NCBI GenBank assembly: GCA_900660155.1
Contig: CABFPE010000018.1
Span: forward strand, 204,674-268,673
Reading direction: 5' to 3'
Length of the DNA: 64,000 nucleotides
Source: Hofstenia miamia
Taxonomy: Eukaryota > Xenacoelomorpha > Acoela > Hofsteniidae
Shown: piece by piece, positions 33,890 to 46,282 of the stretch
Numbering within the stretch: position 1 is the stretch's first letter
Layout: every line of letters begins with the position of its first letter
Notes under the pieces: model-generated
What the model was told of the DNA's origin: nothing
What the model saw: the letters and a program-made list of their open reading frames with translations, nothing else
The model's database searches: none
Program-made: the position numbers and the translations under genes

Positions 33890-36200
33890 AAACAAACGTT
33901 TTCTTATGCAACTTCTACTCTAAATTTGATGAAATTTTTTAGGAATGAATAACTATTTAGAATAATTTGTTCAAAATGTTGCTTTTCTGATGTATTTTTG
34001 TGGCAGTGTCTAAAAGTGTAAATTATTGATAAGGAAAAAACTCGTTTGCTATACCGATATTCAAATTTTAAAATTATGCTTTTACATCTCTCTAAGGACA
34101 CGATGGTGACTGCTTTACCTATGTAAGACCAAACTCTTAGACAGTATGGAACATAGTCTTTTCAGTACAATGTAATATCTTTCTCAATATCATTTCACAT
34201 TTTACTGTGAATACAGATTTATTATTTTATGTGTAAATACCAACTTATTACCACCTAACGCACTGTTCAAATTTATTTATATTGAGTAGACTGTGCCATA
34301 CGAAAAGTAAATAAAAATTGCATTTGAAAAACAATCACGTGGAAACCCACGTGACATATGCGTAACATTGTTTTTTAGCAAGGAATACCATTAGAGATGG
34401 TTGGAAATTTTGGTATTTTTGCACCAAGACCCAGTGCTGCGTACTTGTAAGAAAATAGGTACGAATTTGATTGACTTTTCTCTTTAATGGGATTCAGCTC
34501 AAAATTAGGACGTTTAACATGTGATTACAGTGTGTTCAAAATAACTTAAATTATTGTGTAATTTTGGCAGTTTGTAAGATTTCTGGATTTTTTGTTTCTT
34601 GATGATATATGTTAGATGTTGTGTAGCACCATTTATTTCTGACTTTTGCTCCCCAGTAGTACTTATTTCATTGTAATCATGACATTGCTTTTAACCCAAT
34701 GTTACACATATGTCGCCCCTTGAAATATCTGAAATTTACTCTGGCTGCAAAATTACGGGGTGAATCTGTTATTGAAGAACCCTAAATAACTTAAGCACAC
34801 CACAAAAGCAATTATTTTTTAGAAACGGTTAGATCATCGCTTGGGTTCCCCTGGTTAAACAATTACTTAAATGCTTAATAATCATAAATGATTTTTTGGG
34901 AAATAAAATCAATTTGATATTTGGGAAATAATGAGCACTAACATTTCATCATTCGTTTGCTAATACCGGTGACTAAATTGTCCCACTGGCCACTTATCCG
35001 GCCCTAACCTGTGTGAATTATACTATATTCTTAAAATGAAATTATCTTTGTCTGACGTTGTGTAGATTTACCATGCTGTATAACTGCGTCCAACCTAATC
35101 TCTTGGTGTAGGCAACAGTGTGTTGTCAACGATCCACATTACACGATAAAATACTAGAGTATTTGGCTTATTCCAGAAACTAGGTGGAATCGACTTTACA
35201 CTAGAAGTTTCAAATGGGTCAATTGACCTACTCCGGGCTTTCAAGTAGTATTTTTTTTGGGGCCTTCTAGGTGGTAAGTAGGAAAATTTAGAAAAATTAA
35301 ATAAAAACAGCTCATGTGCAGAGCAAGATTTCTTATACGATTGTTTGCAATTTGTGTTTTAACGCATTCCAATTTACAAAATTGAGGGTAAATATGTTTC
35401 CTTCTTTATATTGAAATACACGCATCCACGAAAGTATGAATACCTACACGATAAAATATTTTGTATGCTCGAATATTTTAATACACCACAACACACTGGT
35501 AGAGAAATTGTGATAAAATTTAGCAAATTTAATTGAACTAAAATTTCTTTGCTGGGACTTTGGTCGCAAATCAATAATTCAAGTCAAAATTTAAGATTTT
35601 GTTTACAACGTGCTCTATTGAATTTAGAGATGAATAGATTAGTACAGATGCGTATATACAGTTTGGTTTTATTATTTAATTATATTTCGAAATTTTATTG
35701 TTAAATCAATACTGGAATGATTTCACTGCTAGCGGTTTTACGGCCAGTTTTATTTAGAAAATGTTACAAAAGAATTGACAACAATGCTTACTCAGCAGAG
35801 GGTATTCAAACCAAATTCTCTCTGTGAGATTTCACACTTTGAAACAGTTCCAGGCTGTAATTTCAAAGTAAATTTTAAATAATACAAACACGTATATTTG
35901 CAAGTTTTATGTTTACCTAAACGTATAGACATTGCTATTTGATAGAATAGGACAAGTTGTTGTTGATATTGAAAAACTTGGCGTTGACTGGTGTTGTCGT
36001 TGAGTCAATAACAGCGTACAACATCTTTCATTGCGATTTTGTGAAGTGATGTATTTCACTGTTTTTTTGTTTGTTATGCAAGTTTTTGCTGAAAACTACC
36101 ATCTTTAAGAATAGAATAGAACATCCATCCATCTATCCATACATTACTTAATATTGATCTCAAGATGCATGCAGTGTATTGTATGTTCTTATTGTATGCA
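33890..36200. other. intergenic, no gene seen
   Basis: AT-rich, low-complexity sequence with short chance frames only. Confidence 0.5.
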
Positions 36201-36209
36201 GAATGTTCA

Positions 36210-37810
36210 TATATTCTGTATTTATTTCCAAAATGTAGATGGGGTGTGTAGTATAAACTATGAGATTTATCTGGATAATACTATTGCTCCCGTTGATTTG
36301 TCCAAGGCATTTGATTGCTTTGATCTCCGGGTGAATTTTAAATATCTCAAAACGCATACTACGTGTATTTAATTTATAAATAATATACATAAAAGGGACG
36401 ACGACTTTGAGATTGAATGTTGGAAAGTTTACAAAACTTTTCAATGTCAATTTAAGAAATTGTATTCAAGTTTCACTCATTAATAGCACCTTATCATAAA
36501 ATGTGTGTTTGGTGTGTGTGTAACTTCAATTACAGAAAAACGCATTTTAACAAATTAGTAGAAAATCGCGCTTTGTTGCTTAGCCACAGCTTTGTAATGG
36601 CATTCGTTTAAGAAATTTGGAATTAGTTTTGCGAAGTTTGTCTTTCATTTTAAGTACCAACCAAAACAATCTCAAATACCTAAATATTTCGATCTGCACA
36701 GTGTTAACTGCAAATTCTACTAACAAAAAAAGATCATCTATCACATATTTTTAATTTTTTGGAAAGCAAAATTTTAATTTCAAGGTTGAAACCTTCAAAT
36801 ATCCTGGAGTGGCAATAGATAGCAATTGAACTATTCAAATCACATAGGTATAGTATTACGCGAAATTGTAATTGGAATATAAACTATTTAATATCATAGG
36901 CACAGGCAACAGGAGATAGAGGGGGCACGTGCCCACTGCGAAACTGAGAAATTGAAAAAAACCGAACCATTTGTCTTGCATGTACTAAAAAGCAAGGCCC
37001 TGCATATTTCACAGTTCATGTCATCTTTTATGCTAAATTTAATGCATCCAAAGCATAGAACTATTGTCAAATTTCTTGTGGCAAAGAACTTTGTTTACAT
37101 TGTATAGCATAACTATTGCAATCAATCATGTTTGTTTTTCAATTACGCATTGTTTTTACATAGTTAAATATTAAAAATATAATAACTATTGCAATTACAT
37201 AATGTTACAAATATTTAAATCAATATATTTAATATCTAACGATAAATGAGCAGAAATGTTAGTTTTTCTAGACATCAATAATTTTTAATTGATTATTTTA
37301 GCAAAGATTAATAATGACATAGCTGAGATGTTAGTGATACATCATCTAAGGTTAAGATTGTGCTAACATTACTCGACTACTAAAGACGAAATTTATATGC
37401 CGTTCATGACGGTTCATATACATTTCATAACATATTTTTCATTAATAAAAATTTTGGATATCTCTAACCAAGGCTCAATTTCCAGGAAACTCCGATTCCC
37501 GTTATATGCGGATTCAACTTGTCATTATAGGACATCCAAATTTAGAAAAATAAAATGTTTTGTATTCAACAGTTGAACTTTGGAATCATTTACACACTCT
37601 ATCTTGGAAAGTATTTTAGTTTTTTAAGAAGTTTCACTATTTGACAATACACTTGGTAAACTGTAAATTCTTAATCCATGTGCTTTTTCTGTTTGTTTTA
37701 AGTATTTTTTCTTGTTATTGCCTCATTATGTGTCTTATTGGCATCTTTTATTGAGGCGTTTATTTATGCTAATGTGCTACACGTAAAATGTATTCTATTC
37801 TATTTATGAG
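36210..37810 (+). mobile_element. CR1-like LINE 3' half, heavily decayed
   Basis: Plus-strand remnants occur in the correct order for CR1/jockey ORF2. RT motif A is PVDLSKAFDCFD near 36292. A later RT-thumb motif is FKVETFKYPGVAIDS near 36780. Near 37540, KCFVFNSTVELWNHLHTLSW matches the conserved LWN-LP tail. The 3' end (about 37790) carries ATTCTATTCTATT, the short tandem tail style of CR1. Frames are interrupted many times, so this is an old, dead copy. Confidence 0.65.
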
Positions 37811-38088
37811 TGTCTTTATACGCTTTTTGATAAATGTAAATGTTATTTGGAAGTAAGAATTAAGCTTAAGAACTACCAACTTTGAAATCAAATTGTCAAA
37901 CTTTAAAAGTCCAAATCAATTTTGATTTAAATACGGTTAAAATTTTCGAATCAAAATTTGTAAGAAATACAAATTCCGAACTTTGTTCTCGTCAAGGGTT
38001 GAAAACCCGTTTGAGACAATTAACTGATTAAGAGATTCCGTAGTCGCGGACTCTTCTTTTCTGATGCCTTGCATAAAATTTCTTAGGC

Positions 38089-38091
<3 letters not shown>

Positions 38092-38136
<45 letters not shown>
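38092..38136. repeat. (TA)n microsatellite, left of pogo element
   Basis: TA tract into which the 38137-38685 element appears to have inserted; TA sequence resumes on the other side. Confidence 0.95.
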
Positions 38137-38138
<2 letters not shown>

Positions 38139-38685
38139 ATAAGTGCAGGGAATACGAGACCCTTAAGCTCATTTGCATAAACATGAATACAGACACACTA
38201 ATAAGTTTTACCAATGTTTTCAGTAACTTGTTTTATTTACCTAGGTACCATAATAATGACCAAAATTGGCTTACTTAATTAGGTATTGGGCTTAATGAGG
38301 TCAGAGGCAAATGGTCTCTTATTACCTACCTGTGTAGGCAATACGAGACCACTTAATTTTCAACCTAAATCTCAGGGGGTTGTTGAATAAAATACATTTT
38401 TTATTGGAAATTGTTTAGAAGCTTTCCTTACACCCATTTCTCCATGCAGCAACTGCTCTTTGCATCTGTTCGGGTGACCATGTCCCTCGATCAGTTTTCC
38501 GTTGAAAGAACATTGGCATCTAAAAGATCAATATGGAAATTAGTGCTAGGAAAATATATATTATTTCTTTGCCAGTTTTCAAACCATAAAATTATAACAA
38601 TATTTTTACCAAAGCCTGGGCATACAGGACTGTTTTATTCTGGTGGTCTCGTATTACCTACGGTCTCTTATTCCCTACACTTACC
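38137..38685 (-). mobile_element. pogo/Tigger-like deletion derivative with HTH remnant
   Basis: The inverted ends are GGATAAGTGCAGGGAATACG (then AGACC) on the left and GGTAAGTGTAGGGAATAAGA (then GACC) as the reverse complement of the right. The element lies inside a TA microsatellite, in line with a TA-targeting transposase. Minus-strand coding at about 38520-38405 reads RKTDRGTWSPEQMQRAVAAW, then RNG. After a frame change comes VRKASKQFP, the CENP-B/pipsqueak-type HTH that begins Tigger/pogo transposases. The DDE domain is absent, so the element is non-autonomous and its frame is broken. Confidence 0.75.
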
Positions 38686-38689
<4 letters not shown>

Positions 38690-38723
<34 letters not shown>

Positions 38724-38772
38724 TATATATATATATATATATTGTAAAAGATATATATATATATGTTGTAAA

Positions 38773-38808
<36 letters not shown>

Positions 38809-38810
38809 TT
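38690..38810. repeat. (TA)n microsatellite cluster upstream of TRIM gene
   Basis: Several TA tracts separated by TTGTAAAAGATA units lie 220-340 bp upstream of the TRIM start codon. Confidence 0.9.
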
Positions 38811-39028
38811 TACAAAATGCATAGCTAGATTTAAATTCTTTCTTAAATTAGATGAAAATATTTTGTAAAATTGTTTGTTTCATAAATATCCTATTCTTTT
38901 CGTTATTAAAAATACATACATTACAATGAATAAGCTTTTAATTTCTATTGTGATCATGTATGAACTTAACTTAAAAAATGGTATTTATATTATCATTTAT
39001 CACAATGCGCTAACCTAAAACAGTTTAG

Positions 39029-40927
39029 ATGACGACTAATGCAGACATTGTTGATTTTCTAACCTGCAGTATTTGTCTAAATCAATTTACTAACCCATAC
39101 TCGCTCCCATGCTTGCATGCATTTTGTAAGGAATGCATAGAAAATTTGGTTGCTAGCGAAAGTAAATATTTCGTCTGTCCTATTTGTCGAATGCCTTTCA
39201 AATCTGGCTCTTGGCGGAAGGACTTCCGCTGCGAAGAATTTATTACGTATATAAATCAAATCGAATCAAAGAATTCATCAATTCATAAGACCTGTGATTC
39301 ATGTGAATTTGAAATAGATTCCTACGAAATTCACCTATGCAAGGATTGCCAAGAAATCTTATGTTTTGAATGTAGCTGTTTCCACCGAAGGCACAAAACG
39401 ACAAAGTCGCATACAGTTTATCCTCTCACCTCAACAGACATGTCATTTTGCAAAGAACATAATGAGAAACAAAAATATTTTTGTCAGGAACTTCAGTGTA
39501 ACACGTCTATATGTGCGTCTTGTGTCATTGTTAAGCATCAGGGACATCATATCTGCACACTTGCTGATAAGGTCACCCATTGTGTTGATGAGATTGATCA
39601 ATTTGTGCGAAACAGTAAAATGAAATCGAAATTTTTTGAAAACTATATATCCAAACTGAAGGAGGAAAAGCAAAATATTGAGTTGAATTTCAAGGAGGTT
39701 GAACAGTTACTACTGAAAAAAAAAGAAGCAGTTCTAGAAACTGTTAATCAAGTGTTTCAGAAACTTTTTCAATCAATGTATGCTAATAAAGACAAAATGC
39801 TGCTTGAGTTAACGAAACAGGAAAACGGACTTTGTTATGCAATGAAGAAATTTTCAAGACTTCTGAGTTATAATGCAGAGCACTTCAAAGGAAAATCAGA
39901 TCGTTGCATTTTAGATCACCATCGAATGATTAAAGAACATAGAAGCTTTGATGTGTTCCAGGCGCCTTTTGAGATACATAGTAAAGAGGCCTACTTAGTT
40001 CCCAATGAGTTGGATAGCAATGAATTGCTCAAAATCATATCATCTTTTGTTGGAACGATTCATCTCTGTGAACGCAGTATTGCTATTGATGTATCTGAAG
40101 ATAACAATAACCTTAATGTTGAACCACACTTTCTATTGGGATCTGTTGTTTTTGAAGGGGCATCGGAAATTTGTGATATTGCCCATAGTTTTAAACGGAA
40201 AAAATTGTACATGTTAATGAAAGAGAATAGTCAATTTCGATTGGCGAAAGTTGAAGATAACAGAGTCAGATGTTCTATTTCATTAAATCTTCTCCAATTC
40301 AGGTTTTTTCACAATAATTTAGCAATTCTTCCGTGTGGGGATATAATATTATTGTCTGTCAACAAGTTAGTTCGTGTTTCACATGATTTGAAGAAGTTTA
40401 AAGATTTTCTGTTTCCATTTTCCCCATACTCAAAAGTTAGTATTGCTTGCTCGAGTCAATGTAACAATTATATATTCTTTTATTCTTCAAGATTTATTTA
40501 CAAATATGATGCAAATGCAGAATCCTATTCAAAAATTGAAATTGACCTCGATGATGATCCATGGCGTATGTCTGTGGGAAGAAATTCTGACATCATTGCA
40601 TTCAGCGGCAATCTTGGTATAACTGTGTTCTCAATTAGTAAAAATTCGGTTTTGGCTTCTTTCCGCGAACTATACGATGGTCTTGATTTACTTTCTGAAC
40701 GAATAATTTCAGCTTGTAACGTTAAACGAAAATGTGTTGAGATTGTCGATGGAGGCTGTAATGAAAAGATCAAAGAGTTTAAGTGGATTAAATGTAAGAA
40801 TACCGGAGATCTCATCGAGCTAAAATATCCCCATATAATCCGGAAATGTTACAATTCTTCAACTTCGTTTTTAGTGGATGTCTTTTCCTATGGATTTAGA
40901 ATTTACAAAATTGATTTTCTTAATTGA
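39029..40927 (+). CDS. TRIM-like RING/B-box/coiled-coil protein
   Basis: A single-exon frame of 632 residues. The RING finger is complete C3HC4: C13, C16, C28, H30, C33, C36, C50, C53 (CSICLNQF...CLHAFCKEC...CPIC). A B-box1-like zinc module follows (C89, C92, C104, C107, C112, C115, H119, H122), then B-box2 (C141, H144, C152/C157, C162, C165, H170, H173). A charged Lys/Glu-rich coiled coil spans about residues 180-270. The C-terminal half (about 340-632) is beta-rich with spaced hydrophobic strands (DIAHSFKRKKLYML, GDIILLSVNKLVRVS, DIIAFSGNLGITVFSI) and may be a divergent propeller, though no clear NHL motif is seen. It is probably an E3 ubiquitin ligase; the substrate is unknown. The ATG directly follows an AGTTTAG acceptor. 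The stop codon lies inside a long inverted repeat (40896-41499). Confidence 0.85.
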   Translation: MTTNADIVDFLTCSICLNQFTNPYSLPCLHAFCKECIENLVASESKYFVCPICRMPFKSGSWRKDFRCEEFITYINQIESKNSSIHKTCDSCEFEIDSYEIHLCKDCQEILCFECSCFHRRHKTTKSHTVYPLTSTDMSFCKEHNEKQKYFCQELQCNTSICASCVIVKHQGHHICTLADKVTHCVDEIDQFVRNSKMKSKFFENYISKLKEEKQNIELNFKEVEQLLLKKKEAVLETVNQVFQKLFQSMYANKDKMLLELTKQENGLCYAMKKFSRLLSYNAEHFKGKSDRCILDHHRMIKEHRSFDVFQAPFEIHSKEAYLVPNELDSNELLKIISSFVGTIHLCERSIAIDVSEDNNNLNVEPHFLLGSVVFEGASEICDIAHSFKRKKLYMLMKENSQFRLAKVEDNRVRCSISLNLLQFRFFHNNLAILPCGDIILLSVNKLVRVSHDLKKFKDFLFPFSPYSKVSIACSSQCNNYIFFYSSRFIYKYDANAESYSKIEIDLDDDPWRMSVGRNSDIIAFSGNLGITVFSISKNSVLASFRELYDGLDLLSERIISACNVKRKCVEIVDGGCNEKIKEFKWIKCKNTGDLIELKYPHIIRKCYNSSTSFLVDVFSYGFRIYKIDFLN

Positions 40928-41499
40928 AAATGTTCCTATCCTATTAGGTTTATTCCTTCCAGCACTGCTTTGTTCTACAGTTGATAATTCGAGAAGTTTA
41001 TTTTAATTTCATACAAAATTTATTTGCACAGAATTCAACATGATTTTCAACACATATAGAAGTTCAAATATAAAACGTTGATTTCGGTGAATAAATTTGT
41101 TTGGTTCGTACCAATCCATCTTCAATGTCATAGTGTTAAATATTTGTGCATATTTGAGGTAGTTTTTATTGAATTCCTTGCCGTATTCTATTCCATACTA
41201 TACCTTTTCATGTTCAAATTGAGTCTAATCAATAAAAACTACCTCAAATATGCACAAATATTTAACACTATGGCATTGAAGATGGATTGGCACGAAAAAT
41301 TGATTCACCGAAATCAACATTTTACATTTGAACTTCTACATCTGTTGAAAATCATGTTGAATTTTGTGCAAATCAATTTTGTATGAAATTAAAATAAACT
41401 TCTTGAATTATCAACTGTAGAACGAAGCAGTACTGGAAGGAATAAACCTCATAGGATAGGAACATTTTCAATTAAGAAAATCAATTTTGTAAATTCTAA
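40896..41499. repeat. 600 bp near-palindrome spanning the TRIM stop codon
   Basis: The arm 40896-41172 recurs in reverse complement at 41229-41499, with a 56 bp spacer. Hand comparison finds roughly 14 substitutions and one indel of about 6 bp, i.e. about 95 percent identity. The left arm starts within the last codons of the TRIM frame (RIYKIDFLN) and runs through its 3' flank. It includes an AATAAA at 41090 and, in the spacer/right arm, another at 41231. The divergence argues against a simple assembly foldback. Confidence 0.9.
41090..41095 (+). terminator. AATAAA polyadenylation signal, TRIM gene
   Basis: First AATAAA after the TRIM stop (163 nt downstream), inside the left palindrome arm. 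The mirrored right arm has lost the equivalent sequence (AATCAA). Confidence 0.45.
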
Positions 41500-43527
41500 T
41501 TGAAACGGTATAGTTTATTAAATGAACATTTGATTTCGAATTCATTCATTGAATTTAGAAAAAAATTTATTTCTTTAATTGTGAGCTTTTTAATTAGAAT
41601 ATGATTTGTGTTTAATGTGCTTGGTACTGAGTAGGACTATATAATTTTACTCTAACATTTCATATATTTGAAACTGGTTTTCAATGTGTTTCAACTAGTG
41701 TTTGCGGCTGGAACTTCTTGGCTTGCCAATATTTGAAAGCATTTCATATAAATGGAGCTTTCTTAATATTTAGATGGAAAACCTCATGCTGATAGTGTAC
41801 AACTGTATTTATTATGAATTGGAGATATTTAGTATAAATTATGCCGGAATATATTATGAACTATGATATTGTCATTTATACAATTTTTGGACTAAGTAAA
41901 ATAGCTGTTTCCTCTTGGCATGTCTACTACATTTAGTAGATCATTTTTGGACTTATTTTAGATTGCAAATAAATCAATTTGACTTGCATAACTGGTGTAC
42001 TAAAATGAAAATCCACCAAAATTGCATTTCCCAATTTAAATTTAACAGAAACTGTAAGTTAATGTTTGGCGATATTTTTATCATTATAATAATATATAGC
42101 ATTACTATTTCTTTAATATAATTCAATGAAGGTTTAAAATTGTGTATAAACAATACAAAGCTGCAAACTATTAATTATGATAAACTCTTACAAAATCAAT
42201 TACAAATAAAATTATAAATTTTTCGAATTTCATAAAGGCATTCATTTGTAGAAGATATAACCTAAAATAGAAAAATGACGTTAAGTAAACTCATTTTTAA
42301 GAAATTGTGTTAGTCGATTAGTGACAGCGTTTAAGTGAAGCTAAATATTTTTTTGTAATTTAAAGATTGATGTCTTAATTCGCACGTAGCTTCAACTATT
42401 TCATCATACATTTATAATATAAATTTATGCTTAACCCCTAGTTTTGCATGAATTTTTAAAATAAAGATATTCAAAGTCTTAAAAAAAGGATAAAGGAATA
42501 GGTATCTCCTCTTTTAGGTGTGCTTTAAAAGCACACCACAATCACCACCGTTGGCAGTGGGCTCAACAGGGCTTCTCTGGTCTATCTACAGGAGAAGGAA
42601 CAGTTCCGTTTACCGGTTGCTCGCGTCGATGGGAAATGATTTTTTTATTCTGCATTAATTTGTCCATTCACAGTTCACATTCTAACTGAAAGTCTCTTTT
42701 CTAGCTGTACTTATTAAATCTTGTTTCTGAGTAGCCGTTTTACTCACATTACAGCAAACTAATTATTTTCTACGATTTTCCAAGTGCTAGATAGTGGCGA
42801 AATATTTGAATTTAACACATATAATATATTATGATAGGAAATATGAAATCAAATTTTGATGTTCCAAACATGTAGACGCATTTAACAGATACAAGAAAAC
42901 GGAATTTTAGCCCCAAAATTATGGGAACGATTTTTTTAAATTGGGCAATAGCAAGTTCATCTGGATTTATTCATATTTAGCGATTTTTCTGAAGAATTTT
43001 AAATATTAATAATAGAGGTGATTTTTATTTTAGAAATATTTTTGAAACATAAGGGACTGAATTTTTTAAATTATGCATAGTGCGACTAAATGAAAGACCA
43101 AATGCCAACACCTATGAGTAAATATTGCGAAGACTACCTCTAAAGATGTAGCCTTGATATTACTTTGGCATTTTTAAGCAGCATTGTGCAGGTAGAGGTT
43201 GACTTTGGAGTTTTCAGCCCACTCATTGACGTAATGCAGTAGGCGGTCGTATCCATGCGTTAATAGACGTGTGAGAATAGTTAAGTACCTATTTTTCTAA
43301 TACCTGCAAACCTATATTCGCAACATGATTGGGCAAGAGCGTTTAAATGGTCTGCTCTTTTTAAAGTTTATTGTAAAATTGTTAATCAAAATAATCACTA
43401 GGTAAGATCGTAAAAAATATGTAAGAAGATTTACTGCTAAGCAATGGCGAATCAACAATATGGAATTAGGGGATGCACCAGTGGACCAAAATGTATAAGG
43501 TGGGGCTCATTCAAAAACACACACACA

Positions 43528-43562
<35 letters not shown>

Positions 43563-44270
43563 NGTTTTATAACTCTCCTATGAAAAGTGTACAAATGTTA
43601 ATTTGAAAATTCAGAAAAGGTTTAACAATTGAATTTTGCGAAAGATTTTTAATATGTAAGTCAATGAACCAGGAGCACCGGAATAATTTTTAATGAACAG
43701 TAGCAGTCTTCATAAAAAGAAATTATATATATATATATATATATATGTTAGTGTATTTAGTGAATTTGTTAAAGCAAAATAACTTGTCAATCATTGAATT
43801 ACTTCAAAAACCTCTGATTTCTTATATAAATATAATTGATTCAGAAACAATTGGTATTAAAACCAAAAAATGCCATTCGAATGATTTTTTCATTTTGATT
43901 TTTGTTGAGGAGGCAACGGAGTGGCCATTTTGTTGCGAGGAGGCCATGACGCCAACACCTACCATTTGTACACCACATTTTGAGTAATTAAGCAACAATG
44001 GAGTTGTGCATTTGGCAAATCGACTGTAGGTCTAATTTAGTATCTTCAGCTCCCGTATGTACCATGAAATTTGCGCTTTTCCGCAGTTTAAATGGAATTG
44101 TGTAGCAAAAATGCAACATTGCAATGTTTAGTATGAGATATATGTCGCTTGCTATTCATTATCTTGTGATATTGCGCTTGTTGCTGTTTCATTTTGTAGC
44201 TCCATTGACCTTTTTCATTCACAAAAGTAACTATCTTAATTATGCGGCACTGATTATAAATTTACAAAAA
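41500..44270. other. intergenic between TRIM and AP-1 sigma genes
   Basis: No gene was recognised. A short near-palindrome, GGTGTGCTTTAAAAGCACACC (about 42518-42538), is followed by a GC-richer segment to about 42640. AC and TA microsatellites lie at 43517-43562, with a single N at 43563, and another TA tract at about 43724-43746. Confidence 0.5.
43517..43562. repeat. (AC)n(AT)n microsatellite ending at a single N
   Basis: An AC then an AT tract, with one N at 43563. The N marks a contig join of the kind seen at 852 and 2335, but here I do not see a duplicated flank. Confidence 0.9.
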
Positions 44271-44279
44271 CTCAATTAC

Positions 44280-44285
44280 TTTATT
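44280..44285 (-). terminator. AATAAA polyadenylation signal, AP-1 sigma
   Basis: AATAAA on the minus strand, 125 nt beyond the stop codon of the AP-1 sigma gene. Confidence 0.5.
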
Positions 44286-44409
44286 TCGTATATACTGTAG
44301 ATCCCTGCAAAATGATTTCAAATATCTATGAATTTTATGATTAATTTTCAATGTACTTGAAAAGCGGTCGTAATTCAGTTTATATGATAATATACTAAAC
44401 GGATCATAC

Positions 44410-46249
44410 CTAATAAAGACCTATTTCTTCCAAAATCTTTTTCAGCTCTACGTCGTTTGCTAGGTAATCTTGTTCCCCTACGATATCAAGAACCGGTGTG
44501 CGTCCACTTTCTGCTATTTCACCCGCTGTAACCAATTCATCCATTATGTAGTTTGCTTTTTCGAAATTAAAAATAATGTCTAATTCACACACACTGCCAA
44601 AATATGTATCCAAAAGTTCAACATATCTGTACGTCAACTCTAAGCACAGCAGTTCATTTTCACCCTAAATATTAAATTAGTGACACAATTCCATTTTTTC
44701 ATTTCCTTTGGTATTTGACACATGCAAATGTATATTTTGATAACTACTGGAATTTGTGTATCATTAGTGTTTGTATCAAAGTCAATACAAGACGAGCCTC
44801 GAACATCTAAACATTGTCATTGTTGATTTTACTGTAAAATGGGGCGAGGCAATAAATATATATGTGAAATTATTTTGCAGAAAGAGCTGTAAGATTGTAA
44901 TACATGTATTTATTATTTCAAAAATTGAAGAAAATTTTTTCATAAAATTAAAATTGATTTGGGAAATGTGTCTGAAAATTACCCAGTGAGTGTTCTTTTA
45001 CAACATTAATATGATATTCTATCGATTACAATCAATTTACTCTATTTAAAAAATTGTCCTCGTATTATTTTTAACTGCATAATTATTAAGATTCGCTGTC
45101 GCAACCCAAAGCACGAATTTTATTTGGTTAGAAATTAATCTACCATAACTAATTCCTATAATTTTAAATTAATTCTATATTAAGAAGTTTTTGTCTCTTT
45201 TTAAGGGAGGCCTTAACCTTAAAAAGCCTGGGGATTTTTGAAAATTTTCATCATCCTCTAAGAAATTTTTTTAAATACGTATAGCTAAAAAAATGTACCA
45301 CGTGATAAATGAAAGTCGCCTCATTCTTTTTCACTCTAAATCCGCGACCCGGCTCTGTCTCTTTGATTTTGCGCACAACATTCCTCAATGGGCTTGTAAT
45401 ACCTTTGCACGTATTAAGAAACAATCAATTCTTTGTTGCTTCCTTGGGCTCAAAACCTTATAAATACATGAACATTAGGTATGGGGAGAATTTAAATCTT
45501 TTTAAAAATTCGAAATTTTCAAAGAAAACTTGTTAATATTACGACAATCACAGTCACAGCAATACGGTTTAATAGAAATTTCCAACATTGCATTAAAGTA
45601 TGTTCCCCAATAGAGCTTCCATGCCCCAAGATTGTCAATTTTGCTAATAGGTTTGGAAAAAATTCTTTGTAAATGTGGAAAAACTATTTGTCTTCTAAAA
45701 CGGACGTCAGGCTGTTTGGGGTTAAAAAGAAGAGGCCTCATTCAAATGATACTCAGTGATTAACCGTAGTTCGAATGTTAATCGTCTTTAACCAATATCT
45801 CTTATATCTGTTGCATACCAGTGTACAGCTCACTAGATTGTTATAGGTTTTTCTAAAAATTTTCATACTTTTGTTATGGTTAGGATCCAAATATCTTCCT
45901 GAGACTTCAGTTAGTGTGACAGCAGTATTTGCACTAAGTTGGTCTCTTTGCGTTTACCTACATTAACGTTCCTTCCAGATTTGCTATTTTTACTATTGAT
46001 TTTATTAGTTATTTACTGGTCTCTCTTTAACACATTTTAAAGTGATCAGTCAACAGTTCGTAATCTGCGATTAATAGTGTTCTTGTGTCAATTTGAAAAT
46101 ATCTTTATAATAATAAATAATATCATTTTTGAAAAAAAGGTTGAAAACTATTTACTTCAATATCTAGTAGATTAGTCAAGTGATGATAGAAGAATAGTGA
46201 GGTAGGATAAAAATGAACTGAAAGAGTTCGACAGAAAGGGGGGTAGGGT

Positions 46250-46282
<33 letters not shown>

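Noticed and set aside
38411-38824. 137-codon plus-strand frame ahead of the TRIM gene
   Set aside because: It is the reverse strand of the pogo-like HTH remnant followed by TA microsatellite codons.
39077-40815. Minus-strand and alternate-frame ORFs within the TRIM gene
   Set aside because: Shadows of the 632-residue frame, without domain content.
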